NCBI RefSeq assembly: GCF_003987175.1
Contig: NZ_PIPM01000001.1
Span: 124,001 to 188,000, forward strand
Length of the DNA: 64,000 nt
Origin: Aliidiomarina sanyensis
GTDB lineage: Bacteria > Pseudomonadota > Gammaproteobacteria > Enterobacterales > Alteromonadaceae
Direction: 5' to 3'
The position numbers and the translations under genes were made by a program. A model generated the notes under the pieces. That model did not search any database. It had not been told where the DNA came from and was given only the letters and a program-made list of their open reading frames with translations. How positions within the stretch are numbered: the stretch's first letter is position 1; each line of letters starts with the position of its first letter. Shown here one piece after another: positions 23,908-33,993 of this stretch.

Positions 23908-24981
23908 ATGAAACCTTTAAAAATTGGTCTTGCGTTGGGCTCGGGAGCGGCTCGCGGTTGGGCGCACATTGGAGTTATTCGAGCGCTTGAAGAGATGGGA
24001 GTTGAGCCCGATATTGTGACGGGAACGTCGATCGGTTCGCTTGTAGGTGGTGCCTACGCTGCCGGGAAGCTAGACGAACTTGAACAGTGGGTACGCGATA
24101 TGGACCGCTGGACTGTGTTTAATCTTCTTGATCTCGGACTGTCTGGCGGTGGAATGATTTCGGGCAAGAAGGTCTTTGATCATGCGCGCGAGCGCTTTGG
24201 GAAGACAGATATTCGTTCGCTCCAGCGTCGTTATGCAGCCATCGCCACGGATCTGTACACAGGAAAGGAAATTTGGCTCCGAGAAGGCGATCTTTTTAGC
24301 GTTGCCCGCGCCTCCTGTGGAATGCCTGGCTTACTCGCACCCACAGCGCATGACGGACGCTGGCTGGTCGATGGTGCATTAGTTAATCCGGTCCCAGTAT
24401 CTCTTGCGCGCGCGCTTGAAGCAGATTTTGTCATCGCAGTTCATCTAAATTCTCAAGTTCATGTGGATGATGACGATGAGTTCCCACCACACGATCAAGC
24501 ACCCCAAAGTGAAAACGATAAAACCGCGAAGGACGCGGAGCAAAAAGCGCGCGCGGAGCGTCAAGATGAGCTCGAGGATGAAGAAGAACAGGGGCTCTTT
24601 CAAAACTTTTTGGCTCGTAGTCAGAACTATATGGACCAAGTACGTAGCAAGTTTAATAAGGAACCGCGCTCACCAAGCATGCTCGGTGTGATGGCCGGTT
24701 CCATCGATATTATGCAGGAACGGATTACCAAAGCGCGTATGGCGGGTGATCCGCCGGATATCTTGCTGCAACCGAAACTTGGCAGCATCGGTTTGCTCGA
24801 GTTCGATCAAGGGGCTGATGCGATTCGTATTGGGTACGAGACAACCATGCGCTTGAAAGATTTAATTCTTGATGAAATCCGCATTATGTATAAGCGTCGG
24901 AATGGCGGTCCAACGCTTCCGAAGACTAAAAAGCGGAGTTCAGAGCAAAAGAAAATGAGTCCTTCCAAAGCTGGGAAATAA
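23908..24981 (+). CDS. Patatin-like phospholipase/esterase (RssA-type)
   Basis: Serine acyl hydrolase with a Ser-Asp dyad. The glycine-rich oxyanion loop GLALGSGAARGWAHIGV lies at the N terminus, the nucleophile elbow GTSIG has Ser41, and the VDGALVNPVP motif has Asp155. At 357 aa it is longer than E. coli RssA (about 300). The extra length includes a highly charged Glu/Lys/Gln-rich insert at about residues 188-232 and a Lys-rich C-terminal tail. No signal peptide. Lipid substrate unknown. Confidence 0.88.
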   Translation: MKPLKIGLALGSGAARGWAHIGVIRALEEMGVEPDIVTGTSIGSLVGGAYAAGKLDELEQWVRDMDRWTVFNLLDLGLSGGGMISGKKVFDHARERFGKTDIRSLQRRYAAIATDLYTGKEIWLREGDLFSVARASCGMPGLLAPTAHDGRWLVDGALVNPVPVSLARALEADFVIAVHLNSQVHVDDDDEFPPHDQAPQSENDKTAKDAEQKARAERQDELEDEEEQGLFQNFLARSQNYMDQVRSKFNKEPRSPSMLGVMAGSIDIMQERITKARMAGDPPDILLQPKLGSIGLLEFDQGADAIRIGYETTMRLKDLILDEIRIMYKRRNGGPTLPKTKKRSSEQKKMSPSKAGK

Positions 24982-24985
24982 ATTG

Positions 24986-26577
<1,592 letters not shown>

Positions 26578-26679
26578 GATGGGGAACTCCGTCAGTTGGC
26601 TTGCATGGGCACAGTGTACGGATCCGCAGGTGCAGTTGTTTGATCTAGTGCAAAGATGAGGGCACATTGCCAATAAAAC

Positions 26680-26695
26680 TACCCAAGGAGGGGTA
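26680..26695. promoter_or_regulatory. Candidate NarL/NarP 7-2-7 site upstream of moaA
   Basis: TACCCAA-GG-AGGGGTA fits the inverted TACYYMT heptamer pair with a 2-bp spacer; the right heptamer is a perfect match and the left has one mismatch. It lies about 80 bp upstream of the Moco riboswitch. This suggests nitrate-responsive control of Moco synthesis, and no FNR box of comparable quality is nearby. Confidence 0.5.
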
Positions 26696-26756
26696 GGGTA
26701 CCACCTCTTTCCGGTAATGATATTTTTTTGATCCACCGATTAGTATACGCCTTGTA

Positions 26757-26868
26757 CGCCGAGCCCGAAGCTCTTAGGCCATGTGTTTGCTGGTGATGAA
26801 TTCGGAGCCGTGGCAATTCTGCCACCAGGGTCGTCTTGGAAACGAGGCGACCTCCCGACTAGGAAAGG
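26757..26868 (+). promoter_or_regulatory. Moco riboswitch-type leader of moaA
   Basis: The 5' leader of moaA matches the Moco RNA motif known from the E. coli moaA leader. It carries GCCGTGGCAATTCTGCCACC, then a GTCG...CGAC hairpin closed by a GGAAAC loop (26830-26851), and CCTCCCGACTAGGAAAGGTG just before the start codon. The last element includes the purine-rich ribosome-binding region, so ligand binding could control translation. Identification rests on remembered consensus; the 5' boundary is approximate. Confidence 0.82.
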
Positions 26869-26875
26869 TGTGGAT

Positions 26876-27850
26876 ATGCAACTGACAGACCGCTATGCGC
26901 GTCGCTTTCATTACTTGCGACTCTCAATCACTGAGAGCTGCAACTTCAAGTGCAACTATTGTTTGCCCGACGGGATGGATTGTGGCTCTCGTCGCGATGA
27001 ACTTACGTTGCCTGAAATCGAACGTCTTGTTTACGCCTTTGCCCTCGCAGGAACACAAAAAGTGCGAATTACCGGGGGAGAGCCTTCGTTACGCCGCGAT
27101 CTTACCGAAATTATTCGTATCTGTAAGGATACTCCGGGAATTCGTGAAGTTGCGATTACAACCAATGGATATCGTTTGGAGCGTGACATTGAATCGTGGC
27201 ATGCGGCTGGACTTGATGCAGTTAACGTGAGTGTTGATAGTCTAGACACTGGTACCTTTCAAATGATTACCGGAGATAGCCGGCTACCGAGTATCTTACG
27301 TGGGATTGAAAAAGCGCTTTCGTTAAACCTACCGAAAGTGAAACTCAACGCGGTTCTCCTACGGGGCTATAATTTTGGCGAATTCGATCAATTCCTGAGT
27401 TACGTAAAGGACCATCCCGTCGCACTTCGCTTTATTGAGTTAATGCAGACCGGAGATAACCGGAAGTACTATCAACAGCAACACGTAAGTGGTTCAGTAA
27501 TTCAGCGTCGACTTGAACAAACCGGATGGCAGCGAATTCAGAAGAGTAAAACAGCAGGTCCAGCGCAAGAATATGCGCATCCGGACTTTGCTGGCAAACT
27601 CGGTTTGATCATGCCATACAGCAAAGATTTTTGTGCTGATTGCAATAGATTGCGTGTCTCTTCCCGTGCGGAGTTATTTATGTGCCTGTTTGCGGCACAA
27701 CATCAAAGTTTACGTCACTTACTACAAGACGATGCCCCCGATGCGGTCATCGAGTTTCTGCAACAGACGCTCCACAACAAAGAAGCGGCGCATCACTTAC
27801 ACGAAGAATTTACTGGAGCCACCCGTCACCTAGCGATGATTGGAGGTTAG
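26876..27850 (+). CDS. moaA: GTP 3',8-cyclase MoaA
   Basis: Radical-SAM enzyme that converts GTP to 3',8-cyclo-GTP, the first step of molybdenum cofactor synthesis. The SAM cluster motif is C22-x3-C26-x2-C29. The C-terminal second cluster has CADCNRL plus a later Cys (FMCLF), and the protein ends in the conserved Gly-Gly. I chose the ATG at 26876 (324 aa) over 26783, which lies inside the riboswitch. It heads moaA-mobA-moaBCDE-modABC. Confidence 0.96.
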   Translation: MQLTDRYARRFHYLRLSITESCNFKCNYCLPDGMDCGSRRDELTLPEIERLVYAFALAGTQKVRITGGEPSLRRDLTEIIRICKDTPGIREVAITTNGYRLERDIESWHAAGLDAVNVSVDSLDTGTFQMITGDSRLPSILRGIEKALSLNLPKVKLNAVLLRGYNFGEFDQFLSYVKDHPVALRFIELMQTGDNRKYYQQQHVSGSVIQRRLEQTGWQRIQKSKTAGPAQEYAHPDFAGKLGLIMPYSKDFCADCNRLRVSSRAELFMCLFAAQHQSLRHLLQDDAPDAVIEFLQQTLHNKEAAHHLHEEFTGATRHLAMIGG

Positions 27851-27851
27851 T

Positions 27852-28454
27852 GTGCAGAGGATTTCAGGCATTCTACTGGCAGGTGGTCAATCACGTCGAA
27901 TGGGCCGTGACAAAGCGTGGCTGCCGGTACCCTGCCATAGTACAAATAGCCCTCCCATTCTTTTGGAGTTCATGCTCGAGCGATTGTACACGGCCGGTAT
28001 TGAGCGCGTTGCTGTGAGTTGCAACCGGTCCGATTTACCGCAGTCAATTCCTGGAAATATTCTGATTAGCGATCGTGGTATCTCGAATGGCCCGCTCACG
28101 GGGATTGCAAGTTGTCTTGATGCACTTCCTGACGGACGCGTCGTGATTATTCCTGTGGATATGCCAGGGTTGTCAATTAGCGCGATTCATCAGCTAATGC
28201 ACCACACTGGTGTCGTGTGTTATCGAGACCATGCACTACCGTGTGGGATAGTTAACTGCACCGAGACGCGTTCGCTCGTCTCACAGCGTGCGCTGCAAAA
28301 TGGGCGATCCGCATCGGTTCGAGCCCTGTTAGATGAGTTGCACGTAGAGCATCTACGCTGTAGTTCTCGAGATGGATTGATAAACACCAACACACCCGAG
28401 GAATGGCAGCAGTTTTGGGAACAGGAGAGGGGTTATGACAAAGCGTGTTGCTGA
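27852..28454 (+). CDS. mobA: Molybdenum cofactor guanylyltransferase MobA
   Basis: Attaches GMP to Mo-molybdopterin to form the MGD cofactor that NarG needs. It has the nucleotidyltransferase opening GILLAGGQSRRMGRDKAWLP and the metal-binding VDMPGLS. A GTG at 27852, 1 bp after the moaA stop, has GGAGG 5 bp upstream and is preferred to a TTG at 27840. The result is 200 aa, the usual length. It overlaps moaB by 20 bp. Confidence 0.92.
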   Translation: MQRISGILLAGGQSRRMGRDKAWLPVPCHSTNSPPILLEFMLERLYTAGIERVAVSCNRSDLPQSIPGNILISDRGISNGPLTGIASCLDALPDGRVVIIPVDMPGLSISAIHQLMHHTGVVCYRDHALPCGIVNCTETRSLVSQRALQNGRSASVRALLDELHVEHLRCSSRDGLINTNTPEEWQQFWEQERGYDKACC

Positions 28455-28980
28455 ATTTAAGGCTCTTGGAGTGACCATTGTAACCTGTGGTCGTAGTCCG
28501 GAACGCCCTGATAGTACGGGTGACTATCTTCATCAGGCGCTGAATGATGCGGGGCATGAGGTGATTGCTCGGCATCGAGTGCCACATAATCGTCACCAGA
28601 TTCGCGCTGTTGTGAGTGCATGCATTGTGGAGCCACGGGTCGATGTTGTCGTTTTAAATGGTGGGACTGGATTTGCGCAGGATAATCAAACAGTCCAAGC
28701 GATCACACCTTTGTTTGATCGCATGATCAGCGGGTTCGGCGAGATCTTTCGGCAATTAAGCTTCGCGGAAATTGGTGGCGCCAGTATTCAAAGTGAGGCC
28801 ACCGCAGGGTTGGCGAATGGCACATTAATCGTTGCATTGCCAGGAGCTCAACAAGCCGCAGCCTTGGCATGGGAAAGAATCCTCAAAAACCAACTTGATG
28901 GGCGAACTGGCCCATGCAATTTCATTCCGCATCTAGTTTCCTCTCTGGGACCGTGTCGGAAGTCAGAGCTAACGAAGTGA
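28435..28980 (+). CDS. moaB: Molybdenum cofactor biosynthesis protein MoaB
   Basis: Member of the MoaB/MogA fold that adenylylates molybdopterin before metal insertion; E. coli MoaB has little activity. The 181-aa protein has NGGTGFAQDNQTVQAI (GGTG phosphate loop), FDRMISGFGEIFRQLSF and VALPGAQQAA. It sits between mobA and moaC. A second member of this family, mogA, lies at 53,669, so the two may be redundant. Confidence 0.93.
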   Translation: MTKRVAEFKALGVTIVTCGRSPERPDSTGDYLHQALNDAGHEVIARHRVPHNRHQIRAVVSACIVEPRVDVVVLNGGTGFAQDNQTVQAITPLFDRMISGFGEIFRQLSFAEIGGASIQSEATAGLANGTLIVALPGAQQAAALAWERILKNQLDGRTGPCNFIPHLVSSLGPCRKSELTK

Positions 28981-28987
28981 GAAACGA

Positions 28988-29506
28988 ATGAACCACGAAT
29001 TAACCCATCTGAATCAATCCGGTGAAGCACACATGGTGGATGTTTCACAGAAAGAAACAACACATCGAATGGCTCGCGCTGGTGCCGTTTTGCAGACAAA
29101 TCAAGATGTCGTTGCATTGGTAGAACAAGCTTCCGCCAAAAAAGGCGATGTCATAGCGACTGCGCGTATTGCTGGAATCATGGCAGCGAAGAAAACGTCA
29201 GATTTGATTCCGCTCTGCCATCCATTAGCACTGACCCAAGTAAGTATTGATGTGGAAATGCAACCTCAGCAAGGAAGAATTTATCTAACCGCACAGTGTG
29301 TGGTCGCCGGACAAACGGGTGTCGAGATGGAGGCTTTGACGGCGGTGTCAATCGCGGCACTAACCTTATACGACATGTGCAAAGCGGTTGACCCCAGCAT
29401 GACGATAGAACAGACGTATTTGATTGAGAAAACTGGCGGCAAAAAAGGCCATTGGAAATCTGTCAAAGGTAATCTCGCGCATCACGCGACGAGAGATTTA
29501 GGGTAG
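28988..29506 (+). CDS. moaC: Cyclic pyranopterin monophosphate synthase MoaC
   Basis: Converts MoaA's 3',8-cyclo-GTP to cyclic pyranopterin monophosphate. The 172-aa protein has [18 protein letters not shown] (catalytic region), [20 protein letters not shown] and CKAVDP, and ends near the conserved KTGGKKG Lys motif. It lies 7 bp after moaB in the moa operon. Confidence 0.96.
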   Translation: MNHELTHLNQSGEAHMVDVSQKETTHRMARAGAVLQTNQDVVALVEQASAKKGDVIATARIAGIMAAKKTSDLIPLCHPLALTQVSIDVEMQPQQGRIYLTAQCVVAGQTGVEMEALTAVSIAALTLYDMCKAVDPSMTIEQTYLIEKTGGKKGHWKSVKGNLAHHATRDLG

Positions 29507-29516
29507 GTAAAAAGGT

Positions 29517-29765
29517 ATGACTCGAATTCGATTTTTTGCATTGCTGCGCGAACGTCTAGGTGTTAGCGAATGGCACTACGCGCAAGAGAAACCGGTAGAC
29601 GTTGAAGCACTTATTCGGATCCTCAAAGCTGAAAGTCTTGCGTGGGAGACCGAGTTGAATGCGCAAGAGGTTCTAGTGGCGGTAAATCAAGCGTTAGTCG
29701 AACGATCATTTATCGTTAACCCAGGCGACGAAGTCGCGCTTTTTCCACCGGTTACCGGGGGCTAA
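29517..29765 (+). CDS. moaD: Molybdopterin synthase sulfur carrier subunit MoaD
   Basis: Ubiquitin-like protein whose C-terminal Gly-Gly thiocarboxylate donates sulfur to molybdopterin. The 82 residues end in PPVTGG, the essential tail adenylated by MoeB (encoded at 60,810). It starts 10 bp after moaC and is followed 1 bp later by moaE. Confidence 0.95.
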   Translation: MTRIRFFALLRERLGVSEWHYAQEKPVDVEALIRILKAESLAWETELNAQEVLVAVNQALVERSFIVNPGDEVALFPPVTGG

Positions 29766-29766
29766 G

Positions 29767-30231
29767 ATGAAGACGATCATCCGCGTACAAATGGAAGCCT
29801 TCTCTGTTGGTGACGAATATGAGCGACTCACGCATGATCCGGATTGTGGAGCAGTTGTCACCTTTACTGGGCTAGTCCGTGATTTGCCTCACGCGGCGAT
29901 CCAAGCGTTAGAACTAGAACATTATCCGGAAATGACCGAGCGTATGCTTCAGGGTATCGCAGATCAAGCGCGTCAGCGGTGGTCTGTGCGCGGGATAACG
30001 ATTATTCATCGGATCGGTCGCCTGACCAGGAACCAGCCGATCGTGTTTGTGGGCGTGGCAAGTGCACATCGCCATTCCGCCTTCCAAGCTGCAGAATTTA
30101 TAATGGACTTCTTAAAAACCCGAGCTCCATTCTGGAAGAAAGAGGAAACCAGTGATACCTGCTACTGGGTTGCGGCGAAAGCCAGTGATCAGCGTGCTGC
30201 GAAGCGCTGGGAACAGGACAGCGCTCAATGA
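29767..30231 (+). CDS. moaE: Molybdopterin synthase catalytic subunit MoaE
   Basis: Forms the MoaD2E2 complex and inserts dithiolene sulfurs into cPMP. Active-site features are GAVVTFTGLVRD, LELEHYPEM, HRIGRL and the catalytic lysines in FLKTRAPFWKKEE. The length, 154 aa, is normal. The stop overlaps the modA start (ATGA), linking cofactor synthesis to molybdate uptake in one transcript. Confidence 0.96.
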   Translation: MKTIIRVQMEAFSVGDEYERLTHDPDCGAVVTFTGLVRDLPHAAIQALELEHYPEMTERMLQGIADQARQRWSVRGITIIHRIGRLTRNQPIVFVGVASAHRHSAFQAAEFIMDFLKTRAPFWKKEETSDTCYWVAAKASDQRAAKRWEQDSAQ

Positions 30232-31019
30232 GAATGATGCTCTGGGTTGTGCGGGTTTTGCTGTGTTTCGGCTTAACTGCTGGGACCGTATATCCTGCGC
30301 ATGCTGATAGACCCTTGCAGCTAGCCGTTGCATCGGACTTGCGCTTTGCAATGCAGGATATGATTCGTGCCTATAACGATAAATATCCTAACTACCGAGT
30401 CCAATTGATTTTTGGCTCGTCCGGTAAGTTGACCACACAAATTCAACATGGCGCCCCCTATGATATCCTCTTCGCTGCAGACATCGCATTTCCCGAGCGC
30501 TTGGTTAGCGCAGGGCTTGCAGCGGGCGATCCTGAGCCCTACGCTCTTGGAAGGCTCGTATTGTGGAGTCGTCATCTTCCGGTGGAGTCGCTAGGAATCG
30601 AAACTTTGGAGCAGCCCCGTGTCCGCCGGATCGCCATCGCCCAACCGCAGCACGCGCCCTACGGTATGAGAGCACAGCAAGCACTCGAAAAACTCGGGCT
30701 ATGGGATACGCTCAGTCACAAAATTGTCTATGCGGAGAATATTGCGCAAGCAGCGCAAATGGCTCAATCCGGTGCAGTTGATGTTGCGATTATCGCGCAA
30801 GCATTGGCGCGTTCATCGGGAATGCAACATCGTAATTATTACTTATTAGATGAGGCACTTCATGAACCCCTTGTACAAGGCTTTGTCGTTACAATTCGAG
30901 GAAACACACATCCGCAGTTAAATGATTTTCTTAAATTTATCCAGTCGAGCGACGCGGCCGTAATCAAGCAGCGGTATGGTTTTGGGTTGATATCCACACT
31001 GGAAGCACGCAATGATTGA
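30228..31019 (+). CDS. modA: Molybdate ABC transporter, periplasmic binding protein ModA
   Basis: Captures molybdate in the periplasm for ModBC. It has an N-terminal signal peptide (cleavage after about residue 27, AHA|D). The mature protein opens LQLAVASDLRFAMQDM and has the oxyanion-binding IFGSSGKLTTQI loop. Length is 263 aa. It overlaps moaE and modB by 4 and 8 bp. Confidence 0.95.
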   Translation: MRMMLWVVRVLLCFGLTAGTVYPAHADRPLQLAVASDLRFAMQDMIRAYNDKYPNYRVQLIFGSSGKLTTQIQHGAPYDILFAADIAFPERLVSAGLAAGDPEPYALGRLVLWSRHLPVESLGIETLEQPRVRRIAIAQPQHAPYGMRAQQALEKLGLWDTLSHKIVYAENIAQAAQMAQSGAVDVAIIAQALARSSGMQHRNYYLLDEALHEPLVQGFVVTIRGNTHPQLNDFLKFIQSSDAAVIKQRYGFGLISTLEARND

Positions 31020-31698
31020 GCTTTCAGGCGCCGACTGGCAGGCAATTCAATTAACTTTGAAACTCTGCGCGTACACCACGATCATTTTGTTATGCATCGC
31101 TACGCCAATCGCATGGTGGCTTAGCGGAGGACGTAGCCCTCTGCGTACATTTGTGCAAGCAATTGTAGCACTACCCTTGGTGTTACCACCGACAGTACTT
31201 GGCTTTTACCTTCTTCTAGTTCTCGGTCCTGAGGGGTTGATCGGTGGAACGCTCGAATCATTCGGCGGGAGACATTTGGCATTTAGTTTTGAGGGGATTC
31301 TGTTCGCCTCAGTGCTCTATTCAATGCCTTTTGCTGTGCAGCCGCTTTATGATTCATTTTCACGCCTTGGACGACGGCCTGTGGATGTTGCTGCGAGCTT
31401 GGGAGCGGGGCCATTGGATCGTTTCTTTACCGTCGTCTTACCCATGTGTCGCGGTGGATTTGTGGTCGCTGCCACGCTCTCATTTGCTCACACCATTGGA
31501 GAGTTTGGAGTCATTTTGATGTTGGGCGGAAGTATTCCTGGAGAAACCAAAGTACTCTCTGTTTTAATCTACGATCATACAGAAGCGATGAATTACGGAG
31601 CAGCGCATCAACTTTCCCTTATGTTGTTGGTGTTCTCTTTATTGGTGCTATTTACGGTCTACGCGATCAACAAACGCTTTGAGGTTGTTCGCATATGA
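31012..31698 (+). CDS. modB: Molybdate ABC transporter permease ModB
   Basis: Inner-membrane channel of the molybdate importer. The 228-aa protein has about five to six transmembrane segments. It has the PLVLPPTVLGFYLL block typical of ModB and the EAA loop around AASLGAGPLDRFFTVVLP, which contacts ModC. Its 3' end overlaps modC by 4 bp (ATGA). Confidence 0.95.
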   Translation: MIELSGADWQAIQLTLKLCAYTTIILLCIATPIAWWLSGGRSPLRTFVQAIVALPLVLPPTVLGFYLLLVLGPEGLIGGTLESFGGRHLAFSFEGILFASVLYSMPFAVQPLYDSFSRLGRRPVDVAASLGAGPLDRFFTVVLPMCRGGFVVAATLSFAHTIGEFGVILMLGGSIPGETKVLSVLIYDHTEAMNYGAAHQLSLMLLVFSLLVLFTVYAINKRFEVVRI

Positions 31699-32759
31699 CG
31701 TTGACAGTAAAAACCCATTGGCATCGTCCAGACTTTACGCTTTCGGTGGATATGGCGTTTCCATCGCAAGGTATTACGGCTTTATTCGGTCGCTCAGGTT
31801 GCGGAAAAACCAGCCTATTTCGGGTGATATCTGGACTGGAACGGGTTGCAGACACGTATGTGTCTTTTCAAGGCCGAGCCTGGCAAAGCAACGCGCAGTT
31901 TGTGCCTTTGCATCACCGTCGAATTGGATTTGTGTTTCAAGAGGCAAGCCTGCTCGAGCATCTCTCAGTGCGAGATAATTTACTGTATGGTTACCGCCGA
32001 ACGCCAGAAGCTGAGCGACGCTTGCAGTTAGATGAAGTCACTGACTTACTCGCTATCAAACCGTTATTGAATCGCCGCATTCATGAAATCTCAGGTGGCC
32101 AGCGGCAACGAGTGGCACTCGGCCGAGCTTTACTCTCAAGCCCACAGTTACTGTTACTGGACGAACCCTTTGCCGCACTCGATAGCGCAACGAAGAACGA
32201 AATTATTCCTTATGTCCGTGAAATGACCAATCGCTGGGCGATCCCCGTTATTCTCGTTAGCCATGATGTGCGCGAAGTAGAGCAACTTGCAGACTATGTT
32301 GCATTGATGGAGGAGGGCACCGTTCGGAGTTTGGATACCCTTGAGCAAACCATGCGTGATCCACACAGTCCGTTATTTCGTGAAGTGGAGCCCGCCACAG
32401 TTCTCAGTGGAAATGTCACTGCACAGTCCGGTCCTCGGATTTTTCAGATCTCTGACGGAACTTGCACTTGGTTGACGCATTCACCTCGCCCATTAACAAT
32501 CAATGAATCGGTTCGCTGTCAGGTGAAGGCATCCGATGTCGCCATCGCCTTACAACCACTGCAAGGAATAAGTATTCGAAACCAGTTTGTTGCGGTTGTT
32601 GAGTCGCTCGGGAATGAGCAGGGTGGTCCTGTGCTCCTGAAATTAGAGAACGGTCATCTCATATTTGCAGATATCAGCGAAGAAGCTGTTGATGAGCTTC
32701 GCTTAAAAGTCGGGCAATCCGTGATTGCCCTGATCAAATCAGCTGCAATTCTTGTGTGA
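31695..32759 (+). CDS. modC: Molybdate ABC transporter ATP-binding protein ModC
   Basis: ATPase driving ModAB. The Walker A motif GRSGCGKTSLF, signature ISGGQRQRVALGRAL, Walker B LLLLDEPFAALDS and switch His (SHDVREV) are all present. A C-terminal TOBE/molybdate-binding domain (about residues 285-352) may give feedback inhibition. Length, 354 aa, is as in E. coli. It is the last gene of the moa-mod operon and is convergent with moeA. Confidence 0.96.
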   Translation: MTLTVKTHWHRPDFTLSVDMAFPSQGITALFGRSGCGKTSLFRVISGLERVADTYVSFQGRAWQSNAQFVPLHHRRIGFVFQEASLLEHLSVRDNLLYGYRRTPEAERRLQLDEVTDLLAIKPLLNRRIHEISGGQRQRVALGRALLSSPQLLLLDEPFAALDSATKNEIIPYVREMTNRWAIPVILVSHDVREVEQLADYVALMEEGTVRSLDTLEQTMRDPHSPLFREVEPATVLSGNVTAQSGPRIFQISDGTCTWLTHSPRPLTINESVRCQVKASDVAIALQPLQGISIRNQFVAVVESLGNEQGGPVLLKLENGHLIFADISEEAVDELRLKVGQSVIALIKSAAILV

Positions 32760-32772
32760 GCTCTCTCTTGTT

Positions 32773-33993
32773 CTAAAAATAAGGGGCTTGCAAAATCTCG
32801 ACGGTTACCTTCTCACCGGGTTGAACGCTACCTTGTTCGTTCGATAGACGGATTAAACAATTTGCATGGCAAATGGAAGAGAGCATTCCAGAACCTTGTG
32901 GACCTGCGCTGAATACCTGATTTATACCATCTTTAGTCTTCAGAACACCGCGTTGGAAATCCGCCCGGCCAGGGCGTTTTTTCAGAGGCTCACCTGCCAC
33001 CGCATGAATGAGAAGTGGGGGTGTTGATAATTTACCTGCTAATTTATATAACGCAGGAAGTGCCAGTTGCTGCAATGTTACAGTTGCCGAAACAGGATTC
33101 CCCGGAAGACCAAAAAACCAGCTGCCATTCACTTGCCCAAAGGCAAAGGGTTTCCCGGGTTTCATCGCAACCTTCCAAAACCCGACATTCCCCATTTTTT
33201 CGATCACTTGCTTCGTATAGTCTGCATCGCCGACGGAAACACCTCCCGAACAGACAATTGCATCCGCTCGACTCGCTGCGGCAACAAAGGCATCGGCAAT
33301 TTCCATTTCATTGTCGGGGATAAGTCCAAGATTCAAAACGTTAAATCCCGCTCGCTCAAGCATAGCGTGAAGCACGAAGCGGTTGCTGTCAAAAATCTGA
33401 TCGGAGCGACGAGGCTGACCAGGCTGAACCAATTCATCTCCGGTAGAAAATAAGGCGACGGTCAGTGGCTTGTAGACATTTAGCGTTGCGATGCCGAGCG
33501 ATGCAAGGAGCCCAACATCCACTGGACGGATTTGATGCCCTCTCGCAAACACACGGGCACCTTGCGATAGTTCTTCACCTCTGCGTCGAATATGTTGCCC
33601 TATTTTGAAACTATTTAAGACGGTCATCTCCCGTGTGTGCGAATCCAATGAAGTGTCTTCGATTGGCACCACAGCATTCACTTCTTCCGGTACGGCAGCA
33701 CCCGTCATAATGCGTATTGCTTGGCCACGTTTGATTTTTCCTTGAAACGGATGTCCAGCAAGCGCCTCTCCTATGACTTCAAATGTATGCAATCTAGTTT
33801 TGGTTTCGACCTCGTTAACCACCAATCCATAGCCATCCATTGCTGAATTGTTGTAGGCAGGGATATCGAGTTCGGAGATCACGTCCGCGGCTAAGATTCG
33901 GTCGACGGCCGCACTTAGCGGTATTTGTTCGTCTGTCATGCGCAACGAGAGCTGACCGAGCATGTGTTGCAGTGCTTCGGAAATGCTGAGCAT
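32773..33993 (-). CDS. moeA: Molybdopterin molybdenumtransferase MoeA
   Basis: Inserts molybdate into adenylylated molybdopterin. The 406-aa protein has NSAMDGYGL, GAAVPEEVNAVVPIED, ALFSTGDELVQPGQ, VCSGGVSVGDADY and FGLPGNPVSA. The frame is open further upstream inside narL, but the ATG at 33993 overlaps the narL stop by 1 bp (TAATG) and fits the family length. It is co-transcribed with narL. Confidence 0.95.
   Translation of the reverse strand: MLSISEALQHMLGQLSLRMTDEQIPLSAAVDRILAADVISELDIPAYNNSAMDGYGLVVNEVETKTRLHTFEVIGEALAGHPFQGKIKRGQAIRIMTGAAVPEEVNAVVPIEDTSLDSHTREMTVLNSFKIGQHIRRRGEELSQGARVFARGHQIRPVDVGLLASLGIATLNVYKPLTVALFSTGDELVQPGQPRRSDQIFDSNRFVLHAMLERAGFNVLNLGLIPDNEMEIADAFVAAASRADAIVCSGGVSVGDADYTKQVIEKMGNVGFWKVAMKPGKPFAFGQVNGSWFFGLPGNPVSATVTLQQLALPALYKLAGKLSTPPLLIHAVAGEPLKKRPGRADFQRGVLKTKDGINQVFSAGPQGSGMLSSICHANCLIRLSNEQGSVQPGEKVTVEILQAPYF

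Noticed and set aside
26578-26736. Extended N terminus for TrhP
   Set aside because: The GTG at 26577 has a well-placed CGGAG and matches the family start; the extension has no Shine-Dalgarno sequence at its ATGs. Retained only as a side observation.
26728-26741. FNR box for moaA (TTGAT-CCAC-CGATT)
   Set aside because: The right half-site does not match ATCAA, so only a half-site is present.
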